From assembly GCF_012489685.1 (NCBI RefSeq), contig NC_080044.1, forward strand, positions 76,990,732 through 77,054,731: DNA of 64,000 nucleotides, read 5' to 3'. The DNA comes from Lotus japonicus. Taxonomy: Eukaryota; Streptophyta; Magnoliopsida; Fabales; Fabaceae. The notes beneath the pieces were generated by a model that was given only the letters and a program-made list of their open reading frames with translations, did no database searches and was not told the DNA's origin. The translations under genes and the position numbers were made by a program. Below are positions 23,960-35,063 of this stretch, piece by piece (position 1 is the first letter of the stretch; each line of letters begins with the position of its first letter).

Positions 23960-24720
23960 AGGGTTTATGTGTAAACCATTTGGTCGAACCAAGGAATATA
24001 CTCTTCAATTAGAGTATCCCAAGTCCAGATCAAGTCTTAATGAATAACACAAACTTGTTCGTTTCTCAACTTCAATGTTAAGGGGTTGTGTACTCTCCCA
24101 CGTGGTCCGACCAAGGAATATAACCATCAACCAAGGTATCACAAGCTCATATCAAGTCATAGTAAGAACAACACAAACATATTCGCTTCTTAGCTCCATC
24201 ATTGAGAAGATATATACCATCTCATATGATCTCAAACCAAGGAATTACCCCTCGACCAAGGTATCCCAACTCCATAAACAACAAAAGTATGTTCGCTTCA
24301 AAGCTCCAACCTTAAAGGGGTTGTGTACTCACCAATCTAGTTGGACCAAGGAATATATCCCTCAACGTCTCAACGAGGGTATTCGAAGTCCATACCAGGT
24401 TATAGTAATAATAGCACAAGCATATCCATTTCTCAACTTCAACCATACGAGGTTGTATACCCCCTCTTCTAGTCGACATAGGAATATACCCCTAGATTAG
24501 GGCATCTCAAGTCCAAATCAAGCCCTAGTAAGAATAAAATAAACATGTCAACTCCAATCTTAAGAGGACGTGTAACCTCTAACTTGGTCAGAAAAAGGAG
24601 TATACCCCTCGACCAGGGCATCCTAAGTCCGAATCAAGTCCTAATAAGAACAACTCAAGCCTTTTTGCTTCTCAACTTCAGCTTTAAGGGGTTGTGGACC
24701 CGCTCTTCCTCTTAAGTTAG
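23960..24720. repeat. Degenerate tandem repeat, ~120 bp unit, about six copies
   Basis: The phrases 'accaaggaatata', 'gggtatcccaagtcc', 'aagaacaacacaa' and 'ttctcaacttcaa' recur in the same order about every 110-140 bp. Copies are strongly diverged. Tandem repeats of this kind are found in untranslated parts of large legume gypsy elements; AT-rich LTR-like DNA with 'ttataaaagtg' follows near 25140. Confidence 0.7.
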
Positions 24721-25903
24721 GCACACTCCTAAGAATAAGTTCATACCTTATGGTTGAGGACTTGAGGTATCTCTGGTCTTGTATGATCTCGTTTATAACT
24801 ACAATGTATACTTAAAAGAGGACATACCTTTGCATTCAGTCAACAAACGATTATAGGGGACTACACACGATACTAAAGAGGAAACAAACTCTGAAGGCTC
24901 GAGAGTCAAAGACAACAAGCAGAAGGGATTCATAGGATATGGGAGACAAATTGTACGTACAAACTAAATACGCGTCGCTTAGCAGCTCACAACTTAAAAG
25001 AAGAAAGGGACATCGTCACTACAAGACAAAGGGATGGAAAAACTGGCATGAAGGAAAATTACGAATAAACAATAATAGACAATATGAAAGGCATTAGGCG
25101 AATAAGAGCAAGTATATATTTACTTGTAACCATGTAAGGCTATTATAAAAGTGTTTAATGCTTCTTTCCGCACACTTAACCTGTCATTATACTTAAACTT
25201 TGTGAGAACAGTTACTAACAACGTTTCTCGGCACCAAAATCTTGGGCTAGAACAAAACGACTAGAAATCAATATAGTCCCAAACGATGAATATTATTATA
25301 AATGGGTATATTTATTTTATTTGAATATTACTGATTGTATTGAGGGACAAAAGATTGTATTCCAACAATGAAGACTTTTTTTGTCATGATAAAGTAGGTC
25401 AAGCTAATAAGGATAATTGGGTACTTTTTGTATCTTTTTCCCCTTCTAATATCATGAGTTTTCCGTGCCTTGGGGTGAACTTTTTAAGTGTGGACTCCAC
25501 CTGACTTTTACCATTCACCCTACATTCAATCTCAAAAACAATATTTTCCCTTAGAAAATAAAAATATTTTCATCTAGAATACCCTATCTGGAGCTGTCTA
25601 AAATTACTCATTAGAATTTTTTTTCTCATTTAATTGGACAAATATAATATAAGGTATAAATAAAATAAAAAGTTATAGAAGTCCTTACCGCTTATCTCAA
25701 TTTTTATTAATTAATTTTCCCTGTATAAGGTAAAAAAATCTTCATGAGTGATTTAAACTACCTATATTTTTATTTAATTAGTTTTTTACGTATATATGTT
25801 TGATTTTGGAGCTCAAATGATAAATTCTCACAAATGACTATCAAACATTCGGCATCCCAAAATAGTTTTACTAAGTTAGAGTTGATTTATAGGTTCTTAA
25901 ACC
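24721..25903. other. Probable LTR-element remnant and AT-rich DNA
   Basis: The 25080-25260 stretch looks like the promoter and transcript end of an LTR ('ttataaaagtg', then 'aacaacgtttctcggcacc'). No coding domain survives and no boundary was found. The remainder holds nothing recognisable. Confidence 0.35.
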
Positions 25904-26252
25904 CAGTGACGGATTCAGAAATTTAATGTAGTGGGGGCAATATATACATATAAGTTTAACAAAAAATATTAACATATACTTTTAGAAGTGAAGACATTTT
26001 TTACCAAAGGGAACACAAGTGATGACATTTTTTAGCAAAGAGATCATAAAAAACCACATACTTTTACTACTCAAGTGAGGGCAATTAGCAATGTGTGATA
26101 CATTTAGCAATGTAGGACATAAGTGAAAACATTTTTTATCAAAAAGATCATAAAAAATCACATATTTTTACTACTCAAATTTTTTTTCTAATGTTTTTCC
26201 CAAAATTAAGTAAGGGCACTTGCCCTCATACCTATACATTTGCATCCGTGTG
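25904..26252. mobile_element. hAT-type MITE, 349 bp
   Basis: The element begins CAGTGACGGATTCAG and ends TTTGCATCCGTGTG, imperfect inverted ends with the hAT-like CAGTGnCGGAT core. A perfect 8 bp direct repeat CTTAAACC flanks it (25896-25903, 26253-26260). The interior is AT-rich and noncoding. Confidence 0.8.
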
Positions 26253-26260
26253 CTTAAACC

Positions 26261-28057
26261 AAACACACACTTAAATGAGCGTAATTAATCCAAGTGATAT
26301 TATGCCCTATTCTTATCTCCTCTCTCATCATCATAGGAAGTAGGAACATTAGACAACGTGTTCTGGATATTGTAGAATCCAAGGATGTTCAAAAGGAAAA
26401 AGCATACATTGAAAAATGAGAGATGTGGAGGAGAGTGACAACATCATGCAAAGAACCAAATACTTGAAATAAAACATTTTTGGTTTTCAAGGTATCTCTC
26501 GGTTGGCACTTGGCAGTAAAAATATAAGACTTGAAAATTATATTAAGTGGGTAAGTCTATTTTAATATTTTTTTACATACACATCACTCTAAATTGGAAC
26601 TTAAACAAAATGCATCTAACTATTTACAACTATGCTAAATCTTGTTGGAATAAAATATTTTGGTTTGAGGTTATGGAGACTGAGACAGTCAGCGTAGGAC
26701 AACTTGGGAACTCTCGCTTTCCACTACGAAACCCAACTCAAGACAAAATCTTTAAACTTATAGTAACTCCATAATCACCCCATAATTCTTGCAATATTTT
26801 AAGGGAACGGGGACAAATTGACAATTAAATAATTGCTCGAAGATTTGCATAATAATTAATTCATCTTCGATCGTACGTGCTCTAATATTTTAATTATTGG
26901 GGGTTGCTGAATATATATACCTGGCGATGTTAGTCTGATTCCTTTATTGGTTGCTGCCACCCAACACAGACATGGAAATAAGAATCAATGCACTGCATTG
27001 AGCATTGAAACTGCTTCCTCTTATAGCCTTTTATGTTTAGAAATCAGAAATAAAATATAAAGCATTAGGGGGGAGCAGAGCAGTGGTGAAAAGGTACGGA
27101 TGAAATTATCAGAAGCACCACAGCGATTCTAGTAGGAAAATGACTTGTTCATATTTATCTATGTTCATATAAATGAGAGATAGAAAGAAAAAAATATAAT
27201 TGAGAGATATGATAAGTAATGTGATAGAAAAAGATATGAAAAATATAAAAAGAGAAAGTAAGTTAAAAGTTTTTAAACTTCTAAAATCATGTCTTATAGT
27301 TTTTTTTTTGAAAAATATATTTTTTTAGTTTTCAAAAATATTTTTGTAGAGATCTTCATGATAAAAAGTAAAATTTGTCATTTATATAAAGATATCAATT
27401 TTTTTACGATAAAATATCAAATATTTGAATTAAATAAAAACTATTATTATGATCATTTATAAATATTTTATTAAATTTGATGTTGATTGACAAAAAAAGT
27501 GGGGGACATTATTTTCATAAAATATCTCGATTATGATTTTAAAGGGTGAAATAAATCATAATTGAGATAGGTTATTTGAAGTTTTCTTTTGTTGCGTATG
27601 TAGTGTTGTTAAGATCCTAATTTAGATCTCAAGATCTTACGATTTTAGGATTCGAGAAAGCCCAATGATCTGAATCTATTGTAGGATAGGAGAATGGATT
27701 AAATCGCACCTAAATTCTGATTAAAGAAAAAAAGGATCTTTTGGATCTTGATCTTGCAATCCTAAAGATATGAAGTTTCATCCATGGGCTTTTCTATTTA
27801 TAGCCAATTTCAATGTTCATTTAATTTTTTTTTACAGAAGAAGACTCATTTTAGCCAAAACTCATAAAGTGATCAATATTTTTTTTTATAAAAAAAGGTG
27901 ATAATCCCTAAACGATTACGAACTATGTTTCTTGTGAATATATCATACTAGTGCGATAACACGTCCGCTGCACGTAATTTTACGTTGAAATTTTATAATA
28001 AATAAATTAATTTTCATATATATGTAATTTTTAAATTATAAATAAGTAAACATAAAA
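26261..28057. other. Long AT-rich intergenic stretch
   Basis: No gene is supported. A 75-codon open frame near 26.55-26.77 kb has no recognised family. A segment at about 27600-27790 with repeated 'ggatct' and 'gatcctaa' phrases may be an old MITE. Confidence 0.35.
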
Positions 28058-28075
28058 CATTGTGACTTATATGTT

Positions 28076-28254
28076 TTTTTTTCCAGCAAAAAGATATATT
28101 ATTGATAGAGAAAATTTCATGGGAACAAATTCACATGAAACCAATAAAACAATATCAACCACCCTCAAGATAGAATATTCTAGAGATGAGCCTCATTAAA
28201 ACCTTGCTAGGCAAAACCCAATTGGGGAAAAAACCTAATAAGGAAAATGTAAGT
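28076..28254 (-). mobile_element. 5'-truncated LINE tail with 18 bp target duplication
   Basis: A perfect 18 bp direct repeat CATTGTGACTTATATGTT flanks the insert (28058-28075 and 28255-28272). The insert starts with oligo(T) then CCAGCAAAAAGATATATT, which on the minus strand is a poly(A)-tailed LINE 3' end. Its inner part carries a 'cctcattaaaaccttgctag' phrase. Long variable duplication plus poly(A) is the hallmark of target-primed reverse transcription. Confidence 0.85.
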
Positions 28255-28272
28255 CATTGTGACTTATATGTT

Positions 28273-28794
28273 ATGACACTTGGATTATGATTCTTATGTT
28301 TTGAACTTATTATGCTATCGCGTGTGAGTTTTGGTGTAAATTATGAGTTATTTTTTATATGTAAATTTTCATGTATATGTATTTTATGAATTATATATTT
28401 GTATTCTATTAGGATCTTAAAGAATTTGATGTTGATTGAAAAAAAAACTCCAAATAACTTATGTCGATTATGATTTATTTAACCCTTTAATACTATTCAC
28501 TGACTTTAATGAATTAAATCCATATAAAAAACATGTACCAAAGAAAAAAAATATAAAATATGTGATTTGATAAGAATAAGATTATGACGTGATTTTATAA
28601 ACACAGTGAATGAAATCTTAAATATAATTAAAATATGAAGATGAAAATTTGTTTTTTGATAGAAAGTGCAAAGAGACGAGTTAAGTGGAAAGAAAATACA
28701 ATGTTTTTTTTTTCCTGATTGTGAGAGATTTTTTATTTCTTTTGAAACACATTACTCTTTGGGAGTAGTAAAACATGGATTGTAAAAAAATAGT
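28273..28794. other. AT-rich intergenic DNA
   Basis: No gene seen. A phrase 'tttgatgttgattga' plus following sequence near 28430 repeats that at 27478, an old local duplication or shared repeat. Confidence 0.35.
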
Positions 28795-28838
28795 CTCCTC
28801 ACTTTTAATTTTTTTTTTTTGAACCTCCTCACTTTTAA
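28795..28838. repeat. Micro-insertion: 16 bp oligo(T) insert in a 14 bp duplication
   Basis: CTCCTCACTTTTAA occurs at 28795-28808 and 28825-28838, separated by twelve T residues plus GAAC. Confidence 0.65.
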
Positions 28839-28878
28839 CTTTAGTCATATTTTTTTTGGTACATAACTTTAGTCATAT
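28837..28878. repeat. Micro-insertion: 14 bp oligo(T) insert in a 14 bp duplication
   Basis: AACTTTAGTCATAT occurs at 28837-28850 and 28865-28878, separated by TTTTTTTGGTACAT. The GGTACAT end is shared with the micro-insertion at 33.74 kb. Confidence 0.65.
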
Positions 28879-28893
28879 AATAATGTGAAATCC

Positions 28894-28930
28894 ACATTAT
28901 TATCAGCTTATAAAAAAAACATTATTATCA
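28894..28930. repeat. Micro-insertion: 13 bp poly(A) insert in a 12 bp duplication
   Basis: ACATTATTATCA occurs at 28894-28905 and 28919-28930. The insert GCTTATAAAAAAA is exactly the complement of TTTTTTTATAAGC, the 3' end of the LINE tails at 10.5 and 44.8 kb. Confidence 0.7.
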
Positions 28931-29201
28931 AGAATAAAACTAGATATAAAACTCGTATGTTGCACAAATCTATGCATAATACTGAATAGACATAATTAGT
29001 ATAAATTATTTTAATATTTTTAATATTAAAAGTTTTCACACTTAAAATTATGGTTATTTATACATTTCAAATTAAAATTCATTAATTTTTATTATATATC
29101 TATATCAAATTATTTTATGTTTCTTTATTTATTTAAATTATTTTTTCAATAATAGGCAATTAAATAACATACAATATCTTTAAATATTCAAATACTTTTT
29201 A

Positions 29202-29395
29202 GAGTTTAATGGATATGCACTGACAGTGTAAAATAGTTTTACACAGACATCCAATTGAATTCCGCCAAATTAGAAAATATCTTATTCTTTTAATTAAAAT
29301 TAAAGTCAAATGTAATTATCTCTCCTATGTGGCATGCTTTGATTGGATGACTGTGTAAAACTATTTTACACCGTCAGTGCATATCCATTAAACTC
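29202..29395. mobile_element. Mutator-type MITE, 194 bp
   Basis: Near-perfect ~43 bp terminal inverted repeats begin GAGTTTAATGGATATGCACT and end with the complement. A perfect 9 bp direct repeat TACTTTTTA flanks it (29193-29201, 29396-29404). This is an abundant type of legume MITE. Confidence 0.9.
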
Positions 29396-29404
29396 TACTT
29401 TTTA

Positions 29405-30190
29405 ATATAATTAGGAAATATAATTGTGTAATTAACTATTTTGTTAACATATTTGTTATATATAAATAATTACTTAATTTAACTTTACCATTTTTGAATT
29501 TTTTATTATTAAAATTTAACTCTTTAATATTTTAATTAAATGCATGAAAGGTTTTTTAATTAATTTTTAATACAATTAGTAATGTAAAAAACTAATTAAT
29601 AATTTCATTAATGTAAGATTTTTCCTTTTTTATAATTAATAACTAATTCTAATATTCAACAGTATTCCAATTAATATATTTATAGATTTTTTACAATTAT
29701 ATTTAATATTACAACTAATAATATAAAAAATCATTAATAATTAATTAATAATACAATTAATACAATGATGAAAGTGCAACTGAAACATACCCCTATGAAG
29801 CCCATCCAACTTCCAAGAAGAAGGACAGTATTGTAATTTTGGTGTTGTCTCTTTAGACTAGGATATACAAACTAGTCTTCGTCCTTGGTTTCTTTGTGCT
29901 CTGTTTGCTTTTCCATTGATCACTCTCACTCCTTAAACCTTGAGAGAGCCTACTCATTCTCTTAATCCACACACGCGCAGAGCAAAAAACTTCACCAAAA
30001 CACACACTCATTATTCTTACCCTTTATAGTATCATCATTATCACCATTATTATTATTTATTTATTTACTTATTACTTATCCTAATTCCAAATAAACAAAC
30101 ACAAACTCATAGAGAGTGAGAGTGGGAGTGAGTGAGAAAACGTTGGTTTAACTCGCCGCCGTGAGTGAAAAACCGATCACATTCACCACC
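29405..30190 (+). other. Upstream region and leader of the TEL gene
   Basis: Very AT-rich to about 29.76 kb, then a more balanced region with CT-rich leader-like sequence before the start codon. No other gene seen. Confidence 0.4.
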
Positions 30191-32926
30191 ATGGGAAACT
30201 TAGACCCCACGGCGGAGGAGTTCAAGCCGAGAAGAAACCCTAACCACTTACCCTTACCCCCACCCCCACCCCCACCCCCAACGACACCGTTTCCGTATCC
30301 ATACTCCTATTATCCATTCGCTGTTTCCACCTACTCTTACGCCGGAGGATACGAACCGCTGCCGTACCCGCCGTTTTGTTACGGCGAGCCTCTTCCGTAC
30401 CCGCCGCCGGCACACATTCCCTCTACGCCGCAGCCGCCGCTGTTACCGACGCGGTCGTTGCTGCTGAGTTTCTTTCCGCCGGAGGCTGCGGCGGCGGTTA
30501 CAGAGTCGTCGGTGAGGAGGCAGCTGGAGATTTTCGGCGACGTGAGAGGGGTTCAGATGGAGAGGCGCTGCGAGGGGACGGTTATCGTTCACTTTTATGA
30601 CCTCAGACATGCGGAGACGGCGTTGGCGGCGATTCGGTTGCAGCAGCAGACGAAGCTGCTTAACCCGCCGGCGCGTGGGGTTGCTTATGGTTGTGATGTT
30701 TGGGCGCAGTTCACGCTCCCGGCGCGTGATGCTGTTCCTGAAGGGCAGAACCAAGGGACTGTCGTGGTTTTCAATGTGGATTGGGACGTGGAACCAGAGA
30801 CTCTCCGGCAAATCTTTGAGGATTTCGGTATCAAATTCAATCTTCTTCTTTATTAAATTTACCTTCATTGTTTTTTTCTGTGTTCCTGTGTGTGTTCTTG
30901 TATATGTGATTTTAGTATTAATAATAATATGATATCTGTAAAGTTCAAAGTGTTTGAAAGAGAAAAAGGTGTTGGGGTTCCTTTACTGTGATGTGGATGT
31001 CACATTGTCTCTATCTGTGTGTGTTTATCTTGTGGGTAGGGAGAGGAGTGAGAAGTGTATTTTTTTTTTCAAGAAAAAGTTTGGGTGTGTTTAGCTCCGG
31101 TCATCATCACGGAGTAATTTATGTCTCTCGATTATAGGTCGCTTAGGTAGGTATTTACAAATCATCTAGTAACATAGCTCTCACATTGATTTACATTGGC
31201 AGCTGTAATCAAATATGCAATCTATAATGTATATTATTTGTGTTTGGAATCATTGTCACATGAATATAATTATGCGGTTTGATGCATTGATGTGTCTCTA
31301 TCGAAAATTTTGATGACTTCACTTTTGGTGTTTTCTTTGGTTTGACTTGTACAGGTCCCATAAAGGAAATCAGACACCCCCAAACAAAAAAGAGCCAGAG
31401 GTTCGTGGAGTTTTTTGATATCAGAGATGCTGCAAATGCTTTGGAGCACATGAATGGAAAAGAAATTCATGGGAGACCTGTTGTTATTGAATTCAGTCGA
31501 CCAGGAAGGAAGTTCTTCCAGGTTTCTGCTGCTTCTCCATTCTCCAAGTCGTTTTGTCCTTCCCCTCCACCATTGCAACCGAGATTCTGGCCTCCTTTTG
31601 CTCCTCATCATGCTGCTGCTTTTAGTTCTCAACCTCAATTATCTTCAAGCAAAACTTCCATGGGAAACCATGATAGCAGAGTAGCCATGGCTTCCATTCA
31701 TTCGGGTGAGGATTTTCAGAATGGGGTTGAAGATGGGCATCACTCTCATGGGCCTCCCAATAGAAGTTTTGTGAAGACACACAGCAGGGATTCCTCTGTT
31801 GAAAGTATGAATCAGCTTCAAGGTAGAAGCAACAGGCCTTGCAGGGGGAGGCAAGCAAGGCATGATGAAACCCGATTTTTAATTCAGGAAGATGCTGCTT
31901 CCCAGTCTGGTTGCATAGATTCCAGAACTACTGTGATGATAAAAAACATACCCAACAAGTACAGGTAAACTCTGAGACTGTGACCATGAGATGTATGAAA
32001 TGCAGAATATATAGTGTGATACTCTGATACTGTTTTATATTCTGTTTGTTTTTTACTTTGTTGCAGCCAGAAGCTACTGATGAACATGTTGGACAACCAC
32101 TGCATCCACTACAATGAGCAGATTGGAGATGACCAGATTTTGTCATCCTACGACTTCTTGTACCTCCCCATTGATTTCAAGTATTTTGCACCGATTATTC
32201 TCCCTAATTTTGCAATTAACATTGATTATCATTGAACTAGTTATTCAGCAAATAGTACTGTATATGTTTTATGTTGAAACAGCAACAAGTGCAATGTGGG
32301 ATATGGGTTTGTGAACATGACCTCTCCTGAGGCAACCCTGAGGCTCTACAAGGCTTTCCACCATCAACCCTGGGAGGTGTTCAATTCAAGAAAAATTTGT
32401 GAGGTGACCTATGCTAGAGTTCAGGTACTTTACTATCACCATTATTACTTCTTGCATGTTTGAATACACAGTGAGCTATAATTATGGTGGACAGAAACAA
32501 CTACCCTTAACTTTTGAACTTGTTCATCTGATTTTGGCTTCTTCCTGTATTCAAATGTGAACTTCCAAGTTTTATGGCAAAATAAATCATTCATCATTAG
32601 TATTGATGGGTAATAGTAGTACTAGCAATTAATAGCATGAGATATCATTGTTATTGATGCAGGGATTGGAAGCGTTGAAAGAGCATTTCAAGAACTCCAA
32701 GTTCCCATACGAGATAGAGCACTACCTGCCAGTGTATTTTTCACCTCCTCGAGACGGGAAGCAAGTGACAGAGCCACTTCCAATTGGTCAAAGTAACAAG
32801 CACTCACGAAGCTTTTCCATTGGTTCGCATAGCCATATGGTAGGGACTTCTTCTGAGGACTTGATTAACCACCAAAACGGCAGCGTTGAAGGTGATGATG
32901 AGGATAATGGATGTGGATTGAGTTGA
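30191..32926 (+). CDS. TEL1: TERMINAL EAR1-like Mei2-type RNA-binding protein, five exons
   Basis: Exons: 30191-30827, 31355-31964, 32067-32180, 32283-32424, 32663-32926, all GT-AG and in phase, giving 588 residues. The start is the ATG in ACCACCATGGGA; an upstream in-frame GTG is not used. The N-terminus is Pro/Tyr-rich, with eight prolines in a row near residue 23. RRM1 covers about 88-165 ([17 protein letters not shown]). RRM2 covers about 199-275 ([24 protein letters not shown]). The C-terminal Mei2-type RRM lies at about 404-515 ([29 protein letters not shown]). This three-RRM layout identifies the TEL branch of Mei2-like proteins. TEL proteins bind RNA and act in shoot and root meristems to restrain differentiation and leaf initiation; maize terminal ear1 is the founder. 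TEL1 versus TEL2 cannot be decided here. The ends and splice sites look intact. Confidence 0.93.
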
Positions 32927-33435
32927 GTGAGTGACAGTGAGTAAAGGCATGGCCATCATATCTGAGGAGTCTCGTCTGGTGATAATAATGAAGTAGTAGT
33001 ATAAGCCTATAAGGTGGTGCAGATAGCAGGTTCTTGTGTGAATGTGCATTTATTATTTATCACAGCAAGCATGTCTTTGAGCAGCGAGCCCCATTTGTTG
33101 TCTCTCTGGGCTCTGGCCTTTGGTGTCACTCACTCAACTCTCTTGTTCCTTTCTCTTTCCATGTTGATAGGAAAAAAAATATTTATTTGCAACTTTAGGG
33201 TGAAATGAATATGTAGTTTTATTTAGGAAAAAAACATATTTTCGTGTGATGAAGGTGTTGTCATGATAAGACATAGTATTTGTTTTCTAGGAGTTTTTAT
33301 TTATTTATATACATTTGAGGTATTTTGAAGGCTAAACATTGACAACCTATATTCAAAGTTAGAACTCGAAAGTAACCCTATGATCTTACATTGATAACCT
33401 AAATGATATAATAGGAAGTAGATAATAGTTTTAGG
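32927..33435 (+). other. 3' flank of the TEL gene
   Basis: Probable 3' untranslated region followed by AT-rich DNA; no other gene seen. Confidence 0.4.
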
Positions 33436-33680
33436 CCCCGTTTGGAAGAGCTTATTTCAGCTTATTTGATAGCATAAACGCTTATGTAAGTGTTTGAGAG
33501 AACTTATGGAAACAGCTTATAACCTACTATAAGCTGTTTTGAGCTTATTTCCATAAGCTACTCAGGATAGCTTACGAAAAAAGGTTTATGCTTATATACA
33601 ATTTATTTTCAATTTATTTTAATAAATTTTAAAAATAGCTTATGAATAAGTTCTTATGGTGATTTATCTAAGTTATGTAA
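33436..33680. repeat. MITE-like repeat rich in 'agctta/taagct'
   Basis: It opens with GGCCCCGTTTGGAAGAGCTT and contains many inverted 'agcttat' and 'ataagct' blocks that can fold on themselves. 'GGCCCCGTTTGG' openings are typical of widespread plant MITEs. The right boundary and target duplication were not resolved. Confidence 0.55.
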
Positions 33681-33725
33681 GTTTAATGTGAATTGGAGAA
33701 ATAAGATTTTGTACTGATTGAATTC

Positions 33726-33769
33726 ATATTAGATTAGCATTTTTTCGGTACATATATTAGATTAGCATT
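33726..33769. repeat. Micro-insertion: 12 bp oligo(T) insert in a 16 bp duplication
   Basis: ATATTAGATTAGCATT occurs at 33726-33741 and 33754-33769, separated only by TTTTCGGTACAT. Same GGTACAT end as at 28.86 kb. Confidence 0.7.
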
Positions 33770-35063
33770 GAGTTTAAAAGAAATTTAAATGTTAAGAATG
33801 AGTGTTTTTTGCGGTTGGTTCATGTTAGACAAAAATGGAGATAGCCCATGTATTAACACTAATGGTATTTAACTATTTATATTTGATTGGATTGAAAAGT
33901 CTTTACAAAGATAAAATGAGTAAGTTTGATAAATATGGGAACTTGTAGATGAAATATTTGGCTAGTTCTTTGACTAAAATGCTTTTATGTTATTTACAAC
34001 CTTACCCCATAATATTATTCATAATTGAATTCAACTCCAAAGAGAAATCCAAGAACAATTACTTATAGGGGAGGAGCTAATGTAAGTTTAATGAACTTGG
34101 TAAATATTATGGCGGTAAGAAACCGGACTTGACTAGCTGGTTCGACCGATTAGATTAGTAACCAGGCCAATCATCAGTCCAGAATAATCAGAAAAGCAGA
34201 AGACAAAATAACTGATCAAAACCCGGTCAAACTAGATAAACCAATGGTTCTGTAATTGAATTGGTTATCACCAAAAATTGCAGCTGTTTCATTTTTTTTG
34301 TCATGGGCCTGGATGGCCGAGGGAAATGTCTCAAAAATAAACAAAGCCCGTGAAAAAAAATGCCTAATCTCTTTCCATTCTCTGTTTCAGATTCACAGAA
34401 TCATAGTCTGAGTCAAAAACTGTTATCCAGACTTTTGCGCTCTCTCTTCATTTGAAGTTTCTTTCTCTGTCATTTCCTTGCAAATTCCCGGGCATTCCGT
34501 TCATTTTTTCCTCAACTTTTTTGGATAATATCTTATTTTTTCCCTTATTGCCCATTGAGCAATTAAATCAAATGATCAAATTAATTGACTTTACAAAAGA
34601 CTTTGAATGGAATTGAAGAAAAGCAAGATTGGCAGTGTTAGAAGACTTGAGAATAACAAAAAGACTTAAAATGAAGTGTGGTCGGGGATGACTTAAGTCA
34701 ATACAAACTTTGAGTTCCATGAGCTTAATAACTTGTAAAAAAAGTTCAATTTTTTTACTAATTCATTTTAATACTGAATATCCCATAATGAATACTATAT
34801 ATTGTATAAAGTTTTATTAAAATTACTGGCATCACATTTGATGGATAAAATGCAATCTAAGTACCGATTTTACATGAAAAGTAACATATATGAAATAAGA
34901 GTAAATAACTATAAAGTACTGACATATTTAGTTTCCTAAAGAATAGAATGATATGCTGTAAATGAATGAAAAAATAATTAACACGCAACCGCAACTTCTA
35001 TGAGTAGCTGAGCTCAACCATGAAAATCATGAAGAGTTGGATTTGAGAACCTTTAGATTTAAG
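33770..35063. other. Intergenic region upstream of the RLP pseudogene
   Basis: No gene seen. A segment at about 34110-34260 rich in 'ggttcgaccg', 'accggtcaaac' and 'ccggac' phrases resembles repetitive DNA but has no visible ends. The remainder is AT-rich and may include the old promoter of the LRR receptor-like gene. Confidence 0.35.

Noticed and set aside
30161..30190. Upstream GTG as start of the TEL protein
   Set aside because: Plant initiation uses ATG; the ATG at 30191 is in a strong context and fits TEL proteins.
34305..34340. tRNA-like phrase 'ggcctggatggccgaggg'
   Set aside because: It resembles the start of a tRNA-Ser/Leu, but no anticodon arm, T-loop or acceptor pairing follows.
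35037..35063. Upstream TTG as start of the RLP frame
   Set aside because: The ATG at 35064 precedes the signal region; TTG initiation is not expected.
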